Source: Nymphaea colorata
Lineage: Eukaryota > Streptophyta > Magnoliopsida > Nymphaeales > Nymphaeaceae
Direction of reading: 5' to 3'
Length of the DNA stretch: 64,000 nt
Assembly (NCBI RefSeq): GCF_008831285.2
Contig: NC_045138.2
Location: 18,447,934 to 18,511,933, forward strand
The stretch's first letter is position 1. Every line of letters starts with the position of its first letter. Of the stretch, positions 1 through 13,825 are shown piece by piece. The notes under the pieces are model-generated. The model did no database searches. It saw only the letters and a list, made by a program, of their open reading frames with translations, and had not been told where the DNA came from. A program made the translations under genes and the position numbers.

Positions 1-173
1 CTAATCGTTTCATAAAAGATATGACTTAACAAATTTGCATGAGCCAGATGGATAAGAATGTGATGACATTACCAAATCCGATCTAATTTTTCTTTTCCAC
101 ACTATTCTAAGGACTCTAATGATACTAAATTATTTGGGGAGTTGTTTGTTTACATATTTGTGCAAATTGACAG

Positions 174-2292
174 GAGGGGATGGCGGTTGGAAGAAGCTTT
201 GCCATGTTTAAGAACTATCAGATTGATGGAAACAAAGAAATGATAGCTTTCGGGATGATGAACATTGTTGGGTCATGCACATCCTGCTATATAACCACAG
301 GTTTTCAGCTCTTTCCTCTCTCTGGCTGATGATGATGAAGCTAGTTTGTTTCTTTCAGATAAATGAAGTTGGCCTTAATCAGTGGCTCCCAGAATTTGCA
401 TTTTAGCTCTGATCTGTAACGAAGTGTCAATTGCATAACATTCTTCTGAACAATTTTCAGCACCATTTTCACGATCGGCGGTGAACTTCAACGCCGGCTG
501 TAAGACTGCAACTTCCAACATTGTGATGGCAACTGCTGTTATGGTCACGCTGCTCTTGCTGACTCCATTGTTCTACTACACCCCCCTTGTTGTCCTCTCC
601 GCCATCATCACTGCTGCAATGCTTGGCCTCATTGATTACAAGGCTGCCATCCATCTCTGGAAGGTTGACAAAGCCGATTTCATCGTTTGCATCGTCGCCT
701 TTCTTGGTGTTGTCCTTCGGAGCGTAGAGGTTGGCCTTATCATTGCGGTACGTTCTCTGATCATTTACAAAACTCTAAGCAGCATGTACTTGTAATGATG
801 ATGACACTGTGTTGTTCTCTTCGCAGGTTGCTATATCTGTGCTTAGACTTGTTCTTTTCATTGCAAGACCCCGAACTTCAGTTCTCGGGAAAATCACAGA
901 TTCTGTAGGGATCTACAGAAGTGTCAGCCAATACCCGACTGCCACTCGCATTCCCGGCATTCTTGTTCTTCAAATTGATTCACCAATGTACTTTGCAAAT
1001 GCAGGCTATCTGAGAGAAAGGTTATCCTTCTTGCCATGGTTCAGAGTCGCATTCTACATGTAATGAATGTCGCTCACAATTTCTGAAAATTGACCCTCGT
1101 TGTATTCTCTGCTTTCACAGGATCTTAAGGTGGATGGATGAGGAAGAGGATAGGCTTAAAGCTTCTGAGGAGGACACTCTCCAATATGTGATCCTTGACA
1201 TGACTGGTAAGACTGTTCATGGCAATTGATGTTTTTCATAGTGTCATAGGTCATGTTGATATGCAGTGTGACTCGACTTGAATCAACATAGAGTTCCATG
1301 CGCTGTGTCACGGCGACGTAGCTCTAAAAGAAGTACCTGTTGTTCAGTGTCGAGGATAAAAAGTTGAGTTGAAAACCCATGAGAGCCACTGCTGCACAAG
1401 ATAGACTCTCGGGGTGAGGTTACTAGTTTCTGGCTTTTATGTTGCTCATGGTGCCTGTAAGCCTCACTGCTTAGGAGAAGTTTTCTTAAATAAGAAAGGA
1501 AAGGATATAGTAGTACTAACCTCTGTTTAACTGGGTGTTGTTCTTCACTAACTGGCTGAGTGTTACATTACAGCGGTGGGAGGCATTGATACCAGTGGGA
1601 TAAGCTTGCTACAAGAGACCAGAAGGAACATGGAAAGGAGGGGACTGAAGGTGAGGACTCGATGCTTTCCAGATTTCAGTTTTTCCGAATGTTATATAGT
1701 TGTTTAAAGTTTAGCAAGCATAAATTGCTTTACACAAATACCATTTGCATAAGCAAAAATAATAAAGATAAGCGTTTTTCTCCCCATTGGTTGTTGCCAT
1801 GGCAAACATGGACTTGTGTTTAGGAGTACTGCAGCACCTACCAAATCCTCATTCTGTTCACTTTTGGTTTGACATAGAAAGGATAATCTAATATAGAGTT
1901 AGATTTGGATTAGGAGACTTTACTCCATGACAAGCGCCTCATTTATTCAGATATGGTGATGGCTACATCTATAACACACCATTTAAGTTCCTATTTGTGA
2001 CAGAACCACTTGGTAATCTAAAAAGGATAGCATGATATTAGATGATAGCTAGGAATAACTAACGATCTTGATTCCCATCCTATGATTTGTGCAGCTTGCA
2101 TTAGCAAACCCCGGAACAGATGTAATGGTGAAATTGGTGAAGTCTGAATTTGTCGATTCCCTTGGCCAAGAGTGGATATTTCTCACAGTGGAAGAAGCGG
2201 TCGATGCTTGCAAGTTTATGTTCCACACTTACAAATCAGACATCCCCAACTTAACCACCATGGACATAATTGATGCTCAAGCCAACGTTTAA
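174..2292 (+). CDS. Sulfate transporter, SULTR3 group, 3' part (gene 1)
   Basis: Last six exons of a proton-coupled sulfate/anion transporter; the 5' exons lie before the window. Exons by splice sites and paralogue match: 174-300, 461-747, 827-1020, 1121-1206, 1574-1650, 2095-2292 (stop TAA). They join in frame to 322 residues, beginning [15 protein letters not shown] and including [19 protein letters not shown] in the last membrane part. The cytosolic STAS domain follows (from about [14 protein letters not shown]) and keeps the IDTSGISLL motif whose Thr matters in Arabidopsis sulfate transporters. SULTR3 members are membrane carriers, several reported in plastid or vascular sulfate movement; the substrate here is inferred from family only. 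The donor after the first exon is GTTTTC, weak but GT. No stop or frameshift is visible, so this copy looks functional. A near-identical exon set lies about 11.1-11.5 kb downstream, making it the first member of a tandem pair. Confidence 0.92.
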
Positions 2293-5200
2293 TGGAGCAA
2301 AAATTTGCCGTGAATAGCTCATGATGTGTGGCAGCAGTAAGCGCTGTGGCATCAGATGCAGTGTCACTGGAGATTTCCCAAATTTGCTTGAAATTTTTGA
2401 AGGTGAAGCAGGCATGCCACAAGCAACTTCACACTAATTAGGTGGAGGTTGTTAGATCCACATGCTTTTCGTTATATGTGCGAAGGCAGATTTATTTAGC
2501 CAATGTGTCAACTACTGCATACAATAAGTGTAAATTCCCTAAAATTTTCATGATTTTTTTTTAATGCTTATCGTCTTGCTGTCCAACAGCATCCATGGAG
2601 TTGGAAATTTGTAGGCCAATTATCAAACATGGAAATGATTGCTACAGCAATGCATCTCCAGTGCCCATTTTGCCAAGAATCAAACAGGTCTAATGGCAAT
2701 CAACATCCGTTTATCTCTTTGTTAAAGGAATACTGCTCTATCAAACATATAGCTTCACGTCTATGGACAAGAAGACAAGAAAATCAGCTTGCATGGAATT
2801 AACAGTGACAAATGCTGTCCACCGGCTCCATGAAAAGAGAAGGAAAGCAGTAGTTTCAGAAATGTCTTAGATAAGCTCAAAATAAGCTCTAATTGTGAAT
2901 CCAAAACGAAGTATAACAATCTCAGAACGGTCAATAGTTGATCATTTGGAAAAAACCGTCTCTTTGGCATTTGGTCTACTAGATCTGAATAAATTTCCAA
3001 AACTTCTCTACCAAAATGTGGTTATCTACTTCATTTGCAGATCAAGACCCGTCAAACTTGTATCTTGCTGCTGTCTTGGGAATGAACCTTGCCTTTTCTG
3101 GAAGAACACCTCAGCAGAATGTAGCTTTCTTGTCGATGATTTCTTTCCTTGTCTACAGTATGCTGGTTATAGGACAATTAATATTCTGCTTTCTAGTTGG
3201 GTTTCCTTCTTCAAAGGATGAACTCCTATATAAATCTGGTGGTCTTATTGCCTGAAGTGGAAAGAAGAAAACCATTGCTTTCCTTTGGATGTAAACTTCA
3301 GTACCAAACCAAAGGAATGCCTGAGATGAAAAGCAGAAAGTATTCTGTTTTTTGAAGCATCATTACCTTAGAAACAAGAAAGACAATCAAAGGGTAACAA
3401 TATATACCAGAAAATTCACAGTGATAAGTAATATACAGCAAACTATTCAGCAACATTCAAGCATGTGAAATCTTTTAAAGGCATAATGGGGAGTCAAAAA
3501 CTCATCAGTTGCAAGAATTCTGAGATATCTACTGAGGAGCCACCGGAGCTTCTTTTCTTCTATAAAAAGCAGAACCATGCTGACTGCAATAAGAAAAAAT
3601 AAACAAAAACTATTTGACAGGAAAGAGGAAGAGTAACAGGGGATTCCAAATCCGTGGTGTGTGGGTTGCTGTTAAAGATGTGCAGAAGGGCGAAAGTAAC
3701 GGATATCAGTAGATACTGCATTGGAAGCAGTCATGTATCCTAGGTACGTGAATCTTTTTCAAATGGTTCAGTTTAGGAAGATGCTCAAAAATATTCTTTG
3801 AAAGCAAATACCTTTAATTCTACAGGAATTTTTCGACCTGAATCTTTTAAGCCATCTTCCTCCATCCTCATCTTCCCATTCTTTCGTCATCTACTTTTTG
3901 AAGCACCGAGTAAAAATAACAATATAATAACTAGTTCGCAGCAGTAACAAGAAAAGATACACTCTCAAGAAAAATGACTATTACGAAACATATGCATAAC
4001 AGATTGATACCAATCTCAAGAACAGAAATACGACATCATCCCCCGAATTATAATATAAGAGAACAACTGCCCACAAGATATTAACAACAAAATTTTGCTG
4101 ATCTTTTGCCCATTTGTAATAATTTCCACAAAACAATCAAGAAAAACACGCCAACATAATTATTTGAAAAAGGAACCTCGGCAAAAAAACAGACAGAAAA
4201 CAGAGAGTCACAACCTAAATGCAGCAGAGCTAAAAACTAATTAAAGGAATCAAGTCACTAACCGACCTGGCCCATTTGCGTCTTGACTCTTAGAGATAGT
4301 GCAATATTCCGGTTGCAAATGGGTTGATCTAAAGCATTAATTTAAATACATTTTGGGTCAAGTTGGTTACAGACAAATTCCCCATGACCCTTGCACCTGA
4401 GAGCCGATCCAATTGCAACCCTAATACTAATATCTTCCTGGAAGCAAAACTTCTTGAGTTGAAATCTTAAATGGCATCTTTTTTTTTTCGCTGCCGCTTC
4501 GCTCTGCACTACATCTTCCCTGTAACACATTAAAAGGCAGGAAATGGGCATACACATTGCAGATATTGCGTCAAAATTGGAACTTCACACTGGGAATACT
4601 TGTAGGAGCCAATCATGCTCGATGTCTTATTTTCTTACAATTGCATTTGTTAGAATTAATTAAAGTTTCAAATGTTTACTAAATCCAAATACAGTTTGAT
4701 CTTTCAAATGTTCGTCAAATTTCACATGTTTATTAATCTTCGTTTGGAAATCGAGTTTGGTGTTGACAGTACGGGGAAAACCGGTAGGAACCAATGTTTG
4801 ATAGCTGCGTGTGACGTAAGGACCAACGTAAGTAATGGAGGGCGCTATGCAGGGAAGGTGGATTCCTCGGTGATTACCTCCAAAACAAGGTTTCGTGGCT
4901 TACTTGCACTCAACTTTCACCAACCACCGCAAGTGAAGGGCCCAAACCACAAACCCACGTTATCCAGTTTCCTCTGGACTAAGTTGAGACTCAATCGAAT
5001 TAAATGATCACTTATACATACCGACATCGCCGGAGGTAATTCCGGAGCTGAGCCACGCCGGCGGCTTGGCACCTTGTACTGATCGGGCTTGATGTATAAA
5101 ATGGAACTGAGTTTTTGTAGAGATTTCTTTTGCGTGTTCTGAAAATACTCAAAACTGCAATATCTTATGATATTGTTTTGTGTTTAATAATGAACGCGAA

Positions 5201-5770
5201 ACATAATTAGAACATTTTTCAACATGTTAGAGAAAAAATTGCAAGGAGCCAAGCATCGGGTAGTAACATATTGCCGCTTCAAGTTTTGAAGCTCAACAGA
5301 CCAGCCCTTAATGGAGAGGAAATGACGGCCCCTTCTCCTCCTTTTTTTCTGGCAGGGAGGGGCCGACAGACGAGACGCGACAGCCTTCCCTCATTCTTTC
5401 CCCCTAATAGGAAGGCCCGTTGTTCCTCCCCCTTCTGTATTTGTGATGGAAGGGAAGAGAAGCTGTCGCCGACGGCGCTTTTACCCCGTTTTCCGGTAGG
5501 GAGGGCCCAGCCACCCTCCCTAGTTCCTCCTTCCCCTCCAAAGAGGGCCCCGTCAACCTCCCCTTCTCCCGGTTCCTTCCCTTTCCAAAACCAATGAAAA
5601 CGTAAAACACGTCATGTAATAATGGCGCAGGGCCCCGTCAAAAGGACGACATCAACAGCTCCGGCACACAGAGGTTGGAGCACCAGCATCCACATTCCAC
5701 GTATGCTCGTATGGGACCCCATGGTGGAAAGCAAGCCTCACAGTGAACCAGGAAAATGACTCCTTCTCGC
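2293..5770. other. Intergenic region between the two sulfate transporter genes
   Basis: The first ~1.9 kb resembles the 3' flank of the second transporter gene. For example, the block at 3462-3530 matches 14553-14610, and 4075-4190 matches 14855-14970. This part is the tail of the tandem duplication. An AATAAG-type polyadenylation-like signal lies near 2522. From about 4200 to 5100 there is no recognisable gene. From 5320 to 5610 the DNA becomes C/G-rich with pyrimidine runs, and short open frames there have simple composition and no recognisable domain. Confidence 0.6.
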
Positions 5771-5772
5771 AC

Positions 5773-5778
5773 TATAAG
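5773..5778 (+). promoter_or_regulatory. Candidate TATA box of sulfate transporter gene 2
   Basis: TATAAG within CACTATAAGATGG, about 115 bases before the ATG at 5893. The spacing would allow a transcript start near 5800 and a leader of about 90 bases. This is position and motif only; no transcript data are available. Confidence 0.4.
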
Positions 5779-5892
5779 ATGGAGGCCAGGGTTCCTTCCC
5801 CACCACATGCCACCATCCTCGCTTGCCTGCCGGCACTGCCGCGGTAGAGGGGTACCGTCGCCGGCCGGAATTACTTAGCTTTTCACCCTGAG

Positions 5893-8800
5893 ATGGACAA
5901 TGCTGACGGAACGGAGTGCGCATGTCGGGTGTCGGTGCCACCGCCGGAGCCTTTCTTCGAAGCGATGAAAGCGTTGTTAAAGGAAACGTTCTTCCCCGAC
6001 GACCCCCTACGCCGGTTTAAGGGGCAGTCGGCCGGCCGCAGAGCCGTTCTGGCGCTCCAGTATGTCTTCCCCATATTGGAGTGGGCGCCGACGTACACGA
6101 AGGAGTTTCTGAGGTCGGACCTGATCGCCGGAATCACCATCGCCAGTCTCGCCATTCCGCAGGGCATCAGCTACGCCAAGCTCGCCAACATACCTCCCAT
6201 CTACGGCCTCTGTATGTTCTCTTCCCTCTCTTGGTCGCTTAAGCCATCCTGCCGACATTTTATTTCTTGTCGATCCCATCATCTGGTTGCAGTCACCATA
6301 ACCGTCGCCATAGTGATGGCTTCTTTTGCGTTCAGCATCGATGAGAAAATAAGTTTAGTTTATGAATTAATTCCTTGTCTTAGCTGGCTTTGGCTTTGGG
6401 TGCAGACTCGAGCGTCGTGCCGCCGTTGATATATAGCTTAATGGGTAGCTCGAGGGACGTGGCAATAGGTACGGTGGCGGTGGCGTCGTTGCTGACGGCG
6501 TCGATGCTGGGGAAAGAGGTCTCGGCAGCGACGCAGCCGGGTCTCTACATGCGCCTGGCCTTCAGGTCTACCTTCTTCGCCGGAGTGTTCATGGCCGCCC
6601 TTGGATTTCTCAGGTGTGAACAGAAATCTTTCTGATTTACTTCTCATCATCTCTTAGATTGATTCTGATTAGCGGCCATCACATATATATATATACATAT
6701 ATATGGGGTGGTGTGGGCGCTTGGTCAGGCTGGGGTTCATGGTGGATTTCCTGTCGCATGCGACGATCGTGGGGTTCATGGCGGGGGCGGCGACTGTAGT
6801 CTCCCTGCAGCAGCTGAAGGACTTGCTGGGGCTGGAACGCTTCACCGACGAGACCGACCTCCTCGACGTCCTGCGTTCAGTCTTCTCCCAGATTCACCTG
6901 GTTAATCTCTCTCTCATTTTCTCTGCTTTTATTTTCTCAAAAGCGGACAAGAAATCTGCTGGGGGTTGTGTAAACGAGGTGAATACAACAGAAAAAAAAC
7001 ATGGCAGGTTATGAAACGTGGGTATGGCTGAAAAGGCCAAGAACCGTGTCGATGCGGGGGCCCTGGATACAGTGGCTGTATTTTTCTTATTTTTAGATAT
7101 GTTTTAATATTTTACGTATCTTTTATATATAATATATTAGTTTTTATTTAATAGTATATTTTGTAAATGTAAGCAATGAATATATGTGTTTATGTAGTTA
7201 AAATTATATATATGTGTGTGTGTGTGTGTGAGTGAGTGAGTGAGATTTTTTTAACTTGGCTCTGTAATTGACGTCACACTCGTACCTACATCCATGCCCG
7301 TCTGAAATAGATGGCTTCTTTGATAGATAATGCTCAAATGGGTGGTTGTGAGTGAGAGGGGGAGAGACAGAGAGAAAGCAGATTTCTTTGATCAGAAGTT
7401 GTTTAATTGATGGTGAAGAACTATTGTGTTTGTTGATTTTGTTGCTTCTCCTTTGCAGTGGAGATGGCAGAGCGCGGTCTTTGGCTGTTCCTTCCTAGTC
7501 TTCCTCCTCCTCATCCGCTACATAGTAAGCTTCATACGGTGAACTAAAAAATCAATCAAAATATTTGTCTCATCCTTTGTCAATTTCCATATCTCAGGTT
7601 GCAATCTTCTTACATTGTTTAACGCTGAGCACCCTTCATCTTATGTTTATTTCCCAAATATTTTTCTTAAATGGAAAAGTATGTAATATTATTTTTATTG
7701 GGAGTTAATCATTCTTAGGAAACTGTCTCGTTTGCCCCTAATTTTCACTTTCTTTCATGTTTTCCTCACAATGGGATCATTCTTTGGAAACATTGTCAAA
7801 TTAGATCCCGAATTAAGCTTCCGTTTGCTGAATAAACAAGAACGTTTAGCTGAAAGGAACGTAACAAATTTTGGCATGGAGGTAACATCTGAAAAATCTA
7901 AAGCATGTCTTTATTTGTTGATTGACTGAGTTTTTCTTAGATCATCATCATCGTCAGCTCAATCATCATCTCCAATTGTTCTACCAACCAGCAAGTCTTC
8001 CATCTTAATTTCATTGTTCCCTTTACCATAAACAAGAGAAAGAGACAGATGCTTTCTTTTCATTTGGTCAGAAAGAAAGAAGAGTAGTACAGATCTGCTT
8101 CTGCTTGTTGTTCATAATTCGAACATACTGAATTACTAACTAATCTCTCTCTTTGAATTCCTGTGGCAGAGCAAGAAAAAGCCGAGACTGTTCTGGATGT
8201 CAGCCATGGCTCCACTGACCTCAGTCATACTTGGAACCCTTCTTTCCTACCTCACCCACGCCGACGAACACGGTATCCAAGTGGTAAGGGACTTTTCCTA
8301 TTTCTTTTCACATGAAAAAGAACGAGTTTTCTCACCTTCCCAATTATGCCCCTTTGAGTTGATAGTTAGTCTTCTGTTGTTGCGGGCATTCTCACATTTG
8401 GGCCAAGGCATTTTAGTCATTAACAGCCCCGACCATTCACTTGAGTGCTTGGGCCGTGCATGCAGTCTCTCCCGTCCATTGTTTGACAAAAATGAAAAGA
8501 AAAAACAATACTGCTATTGCTGGTAACCCCAAAAGAATTTGGCATGCAAGAGTGAGGTCAATCCGAGCTTTAAAAATAAAAAATAATAATTGGAATGACA
8601 CTCGATCATATATAGCTTTACAATGAGAATTATATATATAACAGCACAAATATTTTAAAATACTACTATAAAATAAAATAACATTGAAGGGCTCCACTGG
8701 TCCGTATGTGACTCCGCTTTTGGGTGGGGTCAACAAATTTTAGACTTAGACTGACAACGCTGCTGCTGCCTGTTGCCAAACATCTCCTCAAGTGTCGCTC

Positions 8801-11447
8801 CGAGCGCATGCCGCCGTAGCCATTAGTGAACAAATGGTGTCGAGAATTATCTTTAATCCTGCTACTAATACTAAATTGTTTGAAACTTGACAGAAAATTA
8901 GGTAGCTAGGTTCTCTGATGTCACTACGTTAAACAACATAATATGGTAAGCTCGTAAGTATCACTAATTGTATTTTTTTCGACATATAATGCTAATGCTA
9001 ATTGAGATGAAACCTATGGTATGCCACATAAGATAGAATAACATTGTTTCTGAGGGGTTGTTTGGTAGCAGTGACACTATTTCATGAATTTGTTTTAAAA
9101 ATTGAGGTAGATTCATGAAACACAAGAATAAATATAAATCTTTAGAGCTAATTCACCAAATGATTTCTGAACATAACTATATATGGTTCCAAAGGTATGA
9201 ATGGTATAGGTAAATAGTTTGCTAGTGTCACATCATTTCCATTATTTATCAAGTTGGCCTAGTGTGGAATTTGAGTCTCCCTATTTATGATAGCAAGGGC
9301 AATCTAAGTAAGGAACAATTTTCGTAGCTCAAACTGCGATTGTGGTTTTGGTTTTGTTGGCTGGGTGAATTTGATAGAATGTCAATGGATCAGATTTGAA
9401 TTAGATATATACACTTTTTTGAATGTTCACTTTCAGCTTTGAATACAAATAAGAACAAAAAGCCATTTCCGAATCCAAAATCTGATTTCACAATTTGAAT
9501 TTGATTTTTACGTTAACACATGAATCCAAATCTGAATTTTGAATCAAATCTGATCGATTTTTAAAATGTAAGAGCATTGAATATATGATATTTATTTAAA
9601 ACTAAGTCTGATATCAGTCCGAATCTGGTTGGATGTTGTTCCTTAAATCAGAATCCATTCTGATTTCTTAATTGGCCATCAATTTTTTTTTTCATATCGA
9701 TTTTTCTTTAAACAGTTCAGTCGGACCCATCGAATATATGGGTACAACAATTATTGGAGAAAAACTTGAGTGAACATATTCTGTACCTAAATCATGTGAT
9801 CTGCCTAAGTAACCATGTCGGTATGTGGGTACGACAATACGTGTGATCTGCCTAGTCGGTATGTGGGTACAAACACGGGTACACGATTACAACCAGCTAT
9901 TGTTGGTATGTGGGTACGGCAACATGTGTGATCTGCCCAAGTAATCGTGTCGGTATGTGGGTACAGATTACAACCCGTTATAGATATTTAAAATCAGTAT
10001 CCCATTAGGGTACATATGAAATTGTCCATGTGCTAAGAAATGACAATAGCAGTGGTGGAGTGACAAATTTTTTACTTCAAAAAATTAATTATTGATGGGC
10101 ACCCATATGTCAATAAGCAAATGACTAGGTAAATAGTTATGAGGCAGTTTTAGTATGCAAACAAGCAACTTTTATGGGCAATTACCAAGAGCACCACCTA
10201 CTGCCATTCTCATTTGTCAAAAATCAGGTCTACCACTGAGATAGAATGAGATGCACAAATTGAAAATGATACATGTGGAGATACAGATTCCAACAATGTT
10301 CCATCCAAGCAGTTAATGAACATGTACAAGCATACGCTATTCCATTATTATAAACAAGAAAGACATTCTTCAAAACTAGCATACGTTATTCCATTATTTT
10401 AACTGTCTTTAAGATGATTCTTATTTATTTTGCTTTTTGCAGATTGGGACCCTCCAGAAAGGAGTGAATCCACCATCCATTAGCGAGCTAACGTTCTCGT
10501 CTCAGTACTTGGGCCTCACCGTTAAGACCGGGATCGTGATCGGCATCGTTGCCCTTGCCGTAGGTTTCCCTCCCCTTCTAACGAAGCTTCTCTTTGTTGC
10601 TTCCACCGTTTGATACCATGCTGCTAATTTTAGCTTGTGAAATGAGAGAACTTTCGTCCAAATCTGCTACTCCTGATGTATCTGAACAAGCAGGACTCTG
10701 GTTTGGATTTGAATTGGATCGGGATCTGGATTTACGTGAGATACGGATGGAGTGAAAAGAATGTAAATGGTCATTTTACGTGGACCAAACCCAAGTAAGT
10801 TTGAGAGGAATTTCAGTAGCTAGCTAGAAGTTTGATCTTGGTATATTCTATTAGTAATAAACTTTGCACTCGGCACCGCCTCTTGCATTCAAATCCATAA
10901 CAAATCCAATTTCATAAAACACTATGGAGATGTTTGGTATAAGGTACTGGTGTTTCCTGAGGCAAATTCATGGAACACCCATAATACAAAAATGAAGCAT
11001 CAGATTCTACAAGTTCTTGTACGGTGACGTGCAGTTCCATTCGGATCTAGATTGATAACTTTACATGGACATAACAAAGAAGGTAAGAAAGAACGCGGTT
11101 TGAGGGGCCTATACAGGCGGATTTCACTAGACGGTAAGGCACTAGTTCCATAAAAGATATGACTTAGCAAGCTGCATCAGCCAGATGTATAAGAACGTTT
11201 TGACATGAGTAAATCCAATCTTATTTTCGTTCTCATAGTATTCTCAGGAGTCTAATGATATTTAATTCGTTTTGCCGCTTGATAGTTTACATATTCTGGG
11301 AAATTGACAGGAGGGGATTGCAATTGGGAGAACCTTTGCGATGTTTAAGAACTATCAGATTGACGGAAACAAGGAAATGATAGCTTTTGGGACGATGAAC
11401 ATTGTTGGGTCATGTACTTCCTGTTATATAACCACAGGTGTTCACCC

Positions 11448-11478
<31 letters not shown>

Positions 11479-13825
11479 TCTTGTCCCCAATTCTTGTCCT
11501 CTCCCATCCTCTCTCTCTGTCTCTCTCTCTGTTTCAGAAATATATTGATGCTTGCCTTGACCAGTGGCTCTGAATTTTGCATTCTTAGCTCTAATCTGTA
11601 ATGTAGTTTCAATTGCATGACATTCTCCTGAACAATTTTCAGCACCAATCTCGCGCTCGGCGGTGAACTTCAACGCTGGTTGTAAGACTGCAGCTTCCAA
11701 CATTGTGATGGCCACTGTTATTATGGTAACGCTGCTTTTGCTGACACCCTTGTTCTACTATACCCCCCTTGTTGTGCTCTCCGCCATCATCACTACTGCA
11801 ATGATTGGCCTCATCGATTATGAGTCATTCATCCATCTCTGGAAGGTTGATAAAGCCGATTTCGTTGTCTGCGTAGTTGCCTTCCTTGGGGTTGTCTTTT
11901 GGAATGTAGAGATTGGCCTCATCATTGCGGTAAGTGTTCTGATCATCTGAAAACCTCTAAGTACATATTCCATGTTTGTGTTCTTGTTTAATTAGAAAGT
12001 GCTTAATTACAGGCCGTGAAACCTTACTGGAAACATGTTTTAAGACTTAAGAGTTCGAAGTATCACGAGTCCTACCCAATTCATAGAGTGTTTTTCGGCA
12101 CAGGCACAATATTGGTTCATCTGTGATCTAAATAATAGAAGCATTATTAACTGTGATTATGATAACAATCGTGATGAACTGCCTTGTTTCTTTTGCAGGT
12201 TGCTCTGTCTGTGGTGAGACTTATTCTCTTCATTGCAAGGCCTCGAACTTCAGTTCTTGGCAGTATCGCCGACTCTGAAATCTACCGAAGTCTCATCCAG
12301 TACCCAACTGCCACACGCATTCCTGGCATTCTTGTCCTTCAAATTGATTCACCAGTGTACTTTGCAAATGCAAGCTATCTGAGGGAAAGGTTAGATTCAT
12401 TCTTAGTTCTTTCCATGGTTGTTTAGAGTGCTACAGACTGTGTAAATGTTGCTCACAGATATCTTAAAATTGACTCTTGTGCTCTCCACTTTCTTAGAAT
12501 CTTAAGGTGGATTGATGAGGAAGAGGATAGGCTTAAAGCTTCTGGAGAGGACATCCTCTATTATGTGATCCTTGACATGACTGGTAAGACTATTTCATGG
12601 AAAGTTGATGTTCCACAGCGTGTCATCGGACTTGTGGTATGCGGTGTAGTTCGTTTTGAATAAACAAGAAATTCCATCTTGTCACAGTGATATAGGCCTA
12701 ACTTCACTAGTGCTTCTGCTTCCATGAAAGCACTTTGAGTTGAAAACCCATGAGAGCAGCAGATGTGCAAGCTAGCTATGCTCTGGGGGTGAGCGCACTG
12801 GTTTACTGTTTTTTTGTTGGTGATTGGTGCCACTAAGTCTCACTACATGGGTGCAGTTTCCTTGCGTAAGAAAGGAAAGATATATATAGCAGTAACTGTT
12901 GTATTACTGGATCTGTGTTAACTGGTTGAGTGTTGAATTACAGCGGTGGGAGACATCGATACTAGTGGGATAAGCTTGCTACAGGAGACCAAAAAGAACA
13001 TGGAAAGGAGGGGACTGAAGGTAATAGTACTATTACTTTCTAGATCTCAGTTTTTACTTAAAACAAAAGCCATATGCTTGTTTAAAGTTTAGAAAGCATT
13101 GATTGCTTTACGCAAATGCAATTTGTGTAAGAAAAAACCGAAGGATCAGCACTTTCACCTTCTTGCAATTGCCATGGCAAAGCACCAAGTTATGATTAGG
13201 AGTGCTCAAAGCACCTACACAAATCCTCATTCTGATAACTTTTGGTTTGAAATAGGCGAGAAGATCTGATACAGAGTTACACTTGGATCAAGTTTACGAG
13301 ACTTTTACTCCAGTCTAGACAGATATCTGAATCACTGATTTCCAGATATAATTGTTAGGTTATTAGTCTGGAATGCTAATATCCTTCTTTTTTGCTTCTG
13401 AATCTGAATCCAAATAATGATCAGATCAGCAAATGAATATTTCACTTAATCAGATGATGATCGGCAGATCGCTGCAAGCCTGCAACACACCATTTGTCTT
13501 AGTCTGGCAGTATTTGTGACTAAAGGACTTGGTAGCCTATACACTATACAGATTAGCACGATATTAGATGATAGGAGTAACTAATTAAGGATCCTCATTT
13601 CCCTTCCTGTGATTTATGCAGCTTGCATTAGCAAACCCTGGAAAAGATGTAATGGTGAAATTGGTGAATTCCACATTCGTCGATTCACTAGGCCAAGAAT
13701 GGTTTTTTCTTACTGTGGAAGAAGCAGTAGCCGCTTGCAATTTTATGCTCTGCAAAACTTGTAAACCTCCAGAAATCACCAAATCAAGCACCATTGACAT
13801 AGATGATGCTCATTCCAACGTCTAA
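5893..13825 (+). CDS. Sulfate transporter, SULTR3;1-like, complete (gene 2)
   Basis: Complete 12-exon gene. Exons: 5893-6211, 6406-6613, 6729-6900, 7459-7524, 8170-8283, 10443-10559, 11311-11437, 11643-11929, 12199-12389, 12498-12583, 12944-13020, 13622-13825. They sum to 1968 nt, 655 aa plus stop, the usual size for the family (about 650). The start is the first ATG of an uninterrupted exon and gives a normal N-terminus (MDNADGTECACRV). Seen in order: the sulfate-transporter signature around residues 101-125 (PPIYGLYSSVVPPLIY), the GFMAGAATVVSLQQLK helix, EGIAIGRTFAMFKNY, and [14 protein letters not shown]. The STAS domain runs from about residue 505, with [11 protein letters not shown] carrying Thr569. 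Family knowledge makes it a multi-spanning H+/sulfate or related anion carrier; membrane location and substrate are inferred. All introns are GT-AG; the exon 3 donor GTTAAT is weak. Introns 3, 5 and 7 hold microsatellites or repeats, and intron 5 is 2.2 kb. Second member of the tandem pair. Confidence 0.95.
7212..7245 (+). repeat. (TG)n then (AGTG)n microsatellite in intron 3
   Basis: A TG run followed by GAGT repeats inside intron 3 of sulfate transporter gene 2. It is simple sequence with no coding role. Confidence 0.8.
9365..9720. repeat. Copy of a dispersed AT-rich TIR repeat in intron 5
   Basis: Contains the family core (AATGTAAGAGCATTGAATAT near 9567) flanked by many ATCTGAAT/GAATCCAA words. 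The same arrangement occurs at 39955-40180, 44675-45108, 45563-46007 and 61151-61554. This copy has lost clear terminal repeats. It sits in the largest intron of sulfate transporter gene 2 and helps explain its length. Confidence 0.6.
9791..9975 (+). repeat. Degenerate short repeats (GTATGTGGGTAC units)
   Basis: The word GTCGGTATGTGGGTAC or a close variant occurs four times between about 9818 and 9964. It is associated with GTGTGATCTGCC, which occurs three times. The spacing is irregular (about 40-65 bases). It lies in intron 5 of sulfate transporter gene 2, and no function is visible. Confidence 0.7.
11447..11532 (+). repeat. (CT)n microsatellite in intron 7
   Basis: Two CT-rich runs separated by a pyrimidine-rich spacer within the 205-base intron 7 of sulfate transporter gene 2. 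Intron 7's counterpart in gene 1 (301-460) lacks the expansion, so it arose after the duplication. Confidence 0.75.

Noticed and set aside
3016-3255. 79-codon hydrophobic open frame (LAFSGRTPQQNVAFLSMISF region)
   Set aside because: It lies in the duplicated 3' flank but has no recognisable counterpart after gene 2, no known domain and chance-level length.
4672-5597. Open frames of 108-111 codons upstream of sulfate transporter gene 2
   Set aside because: Composition-driven (C/T-rich) with no domain, and they precede a clear promoter and start at 5893.
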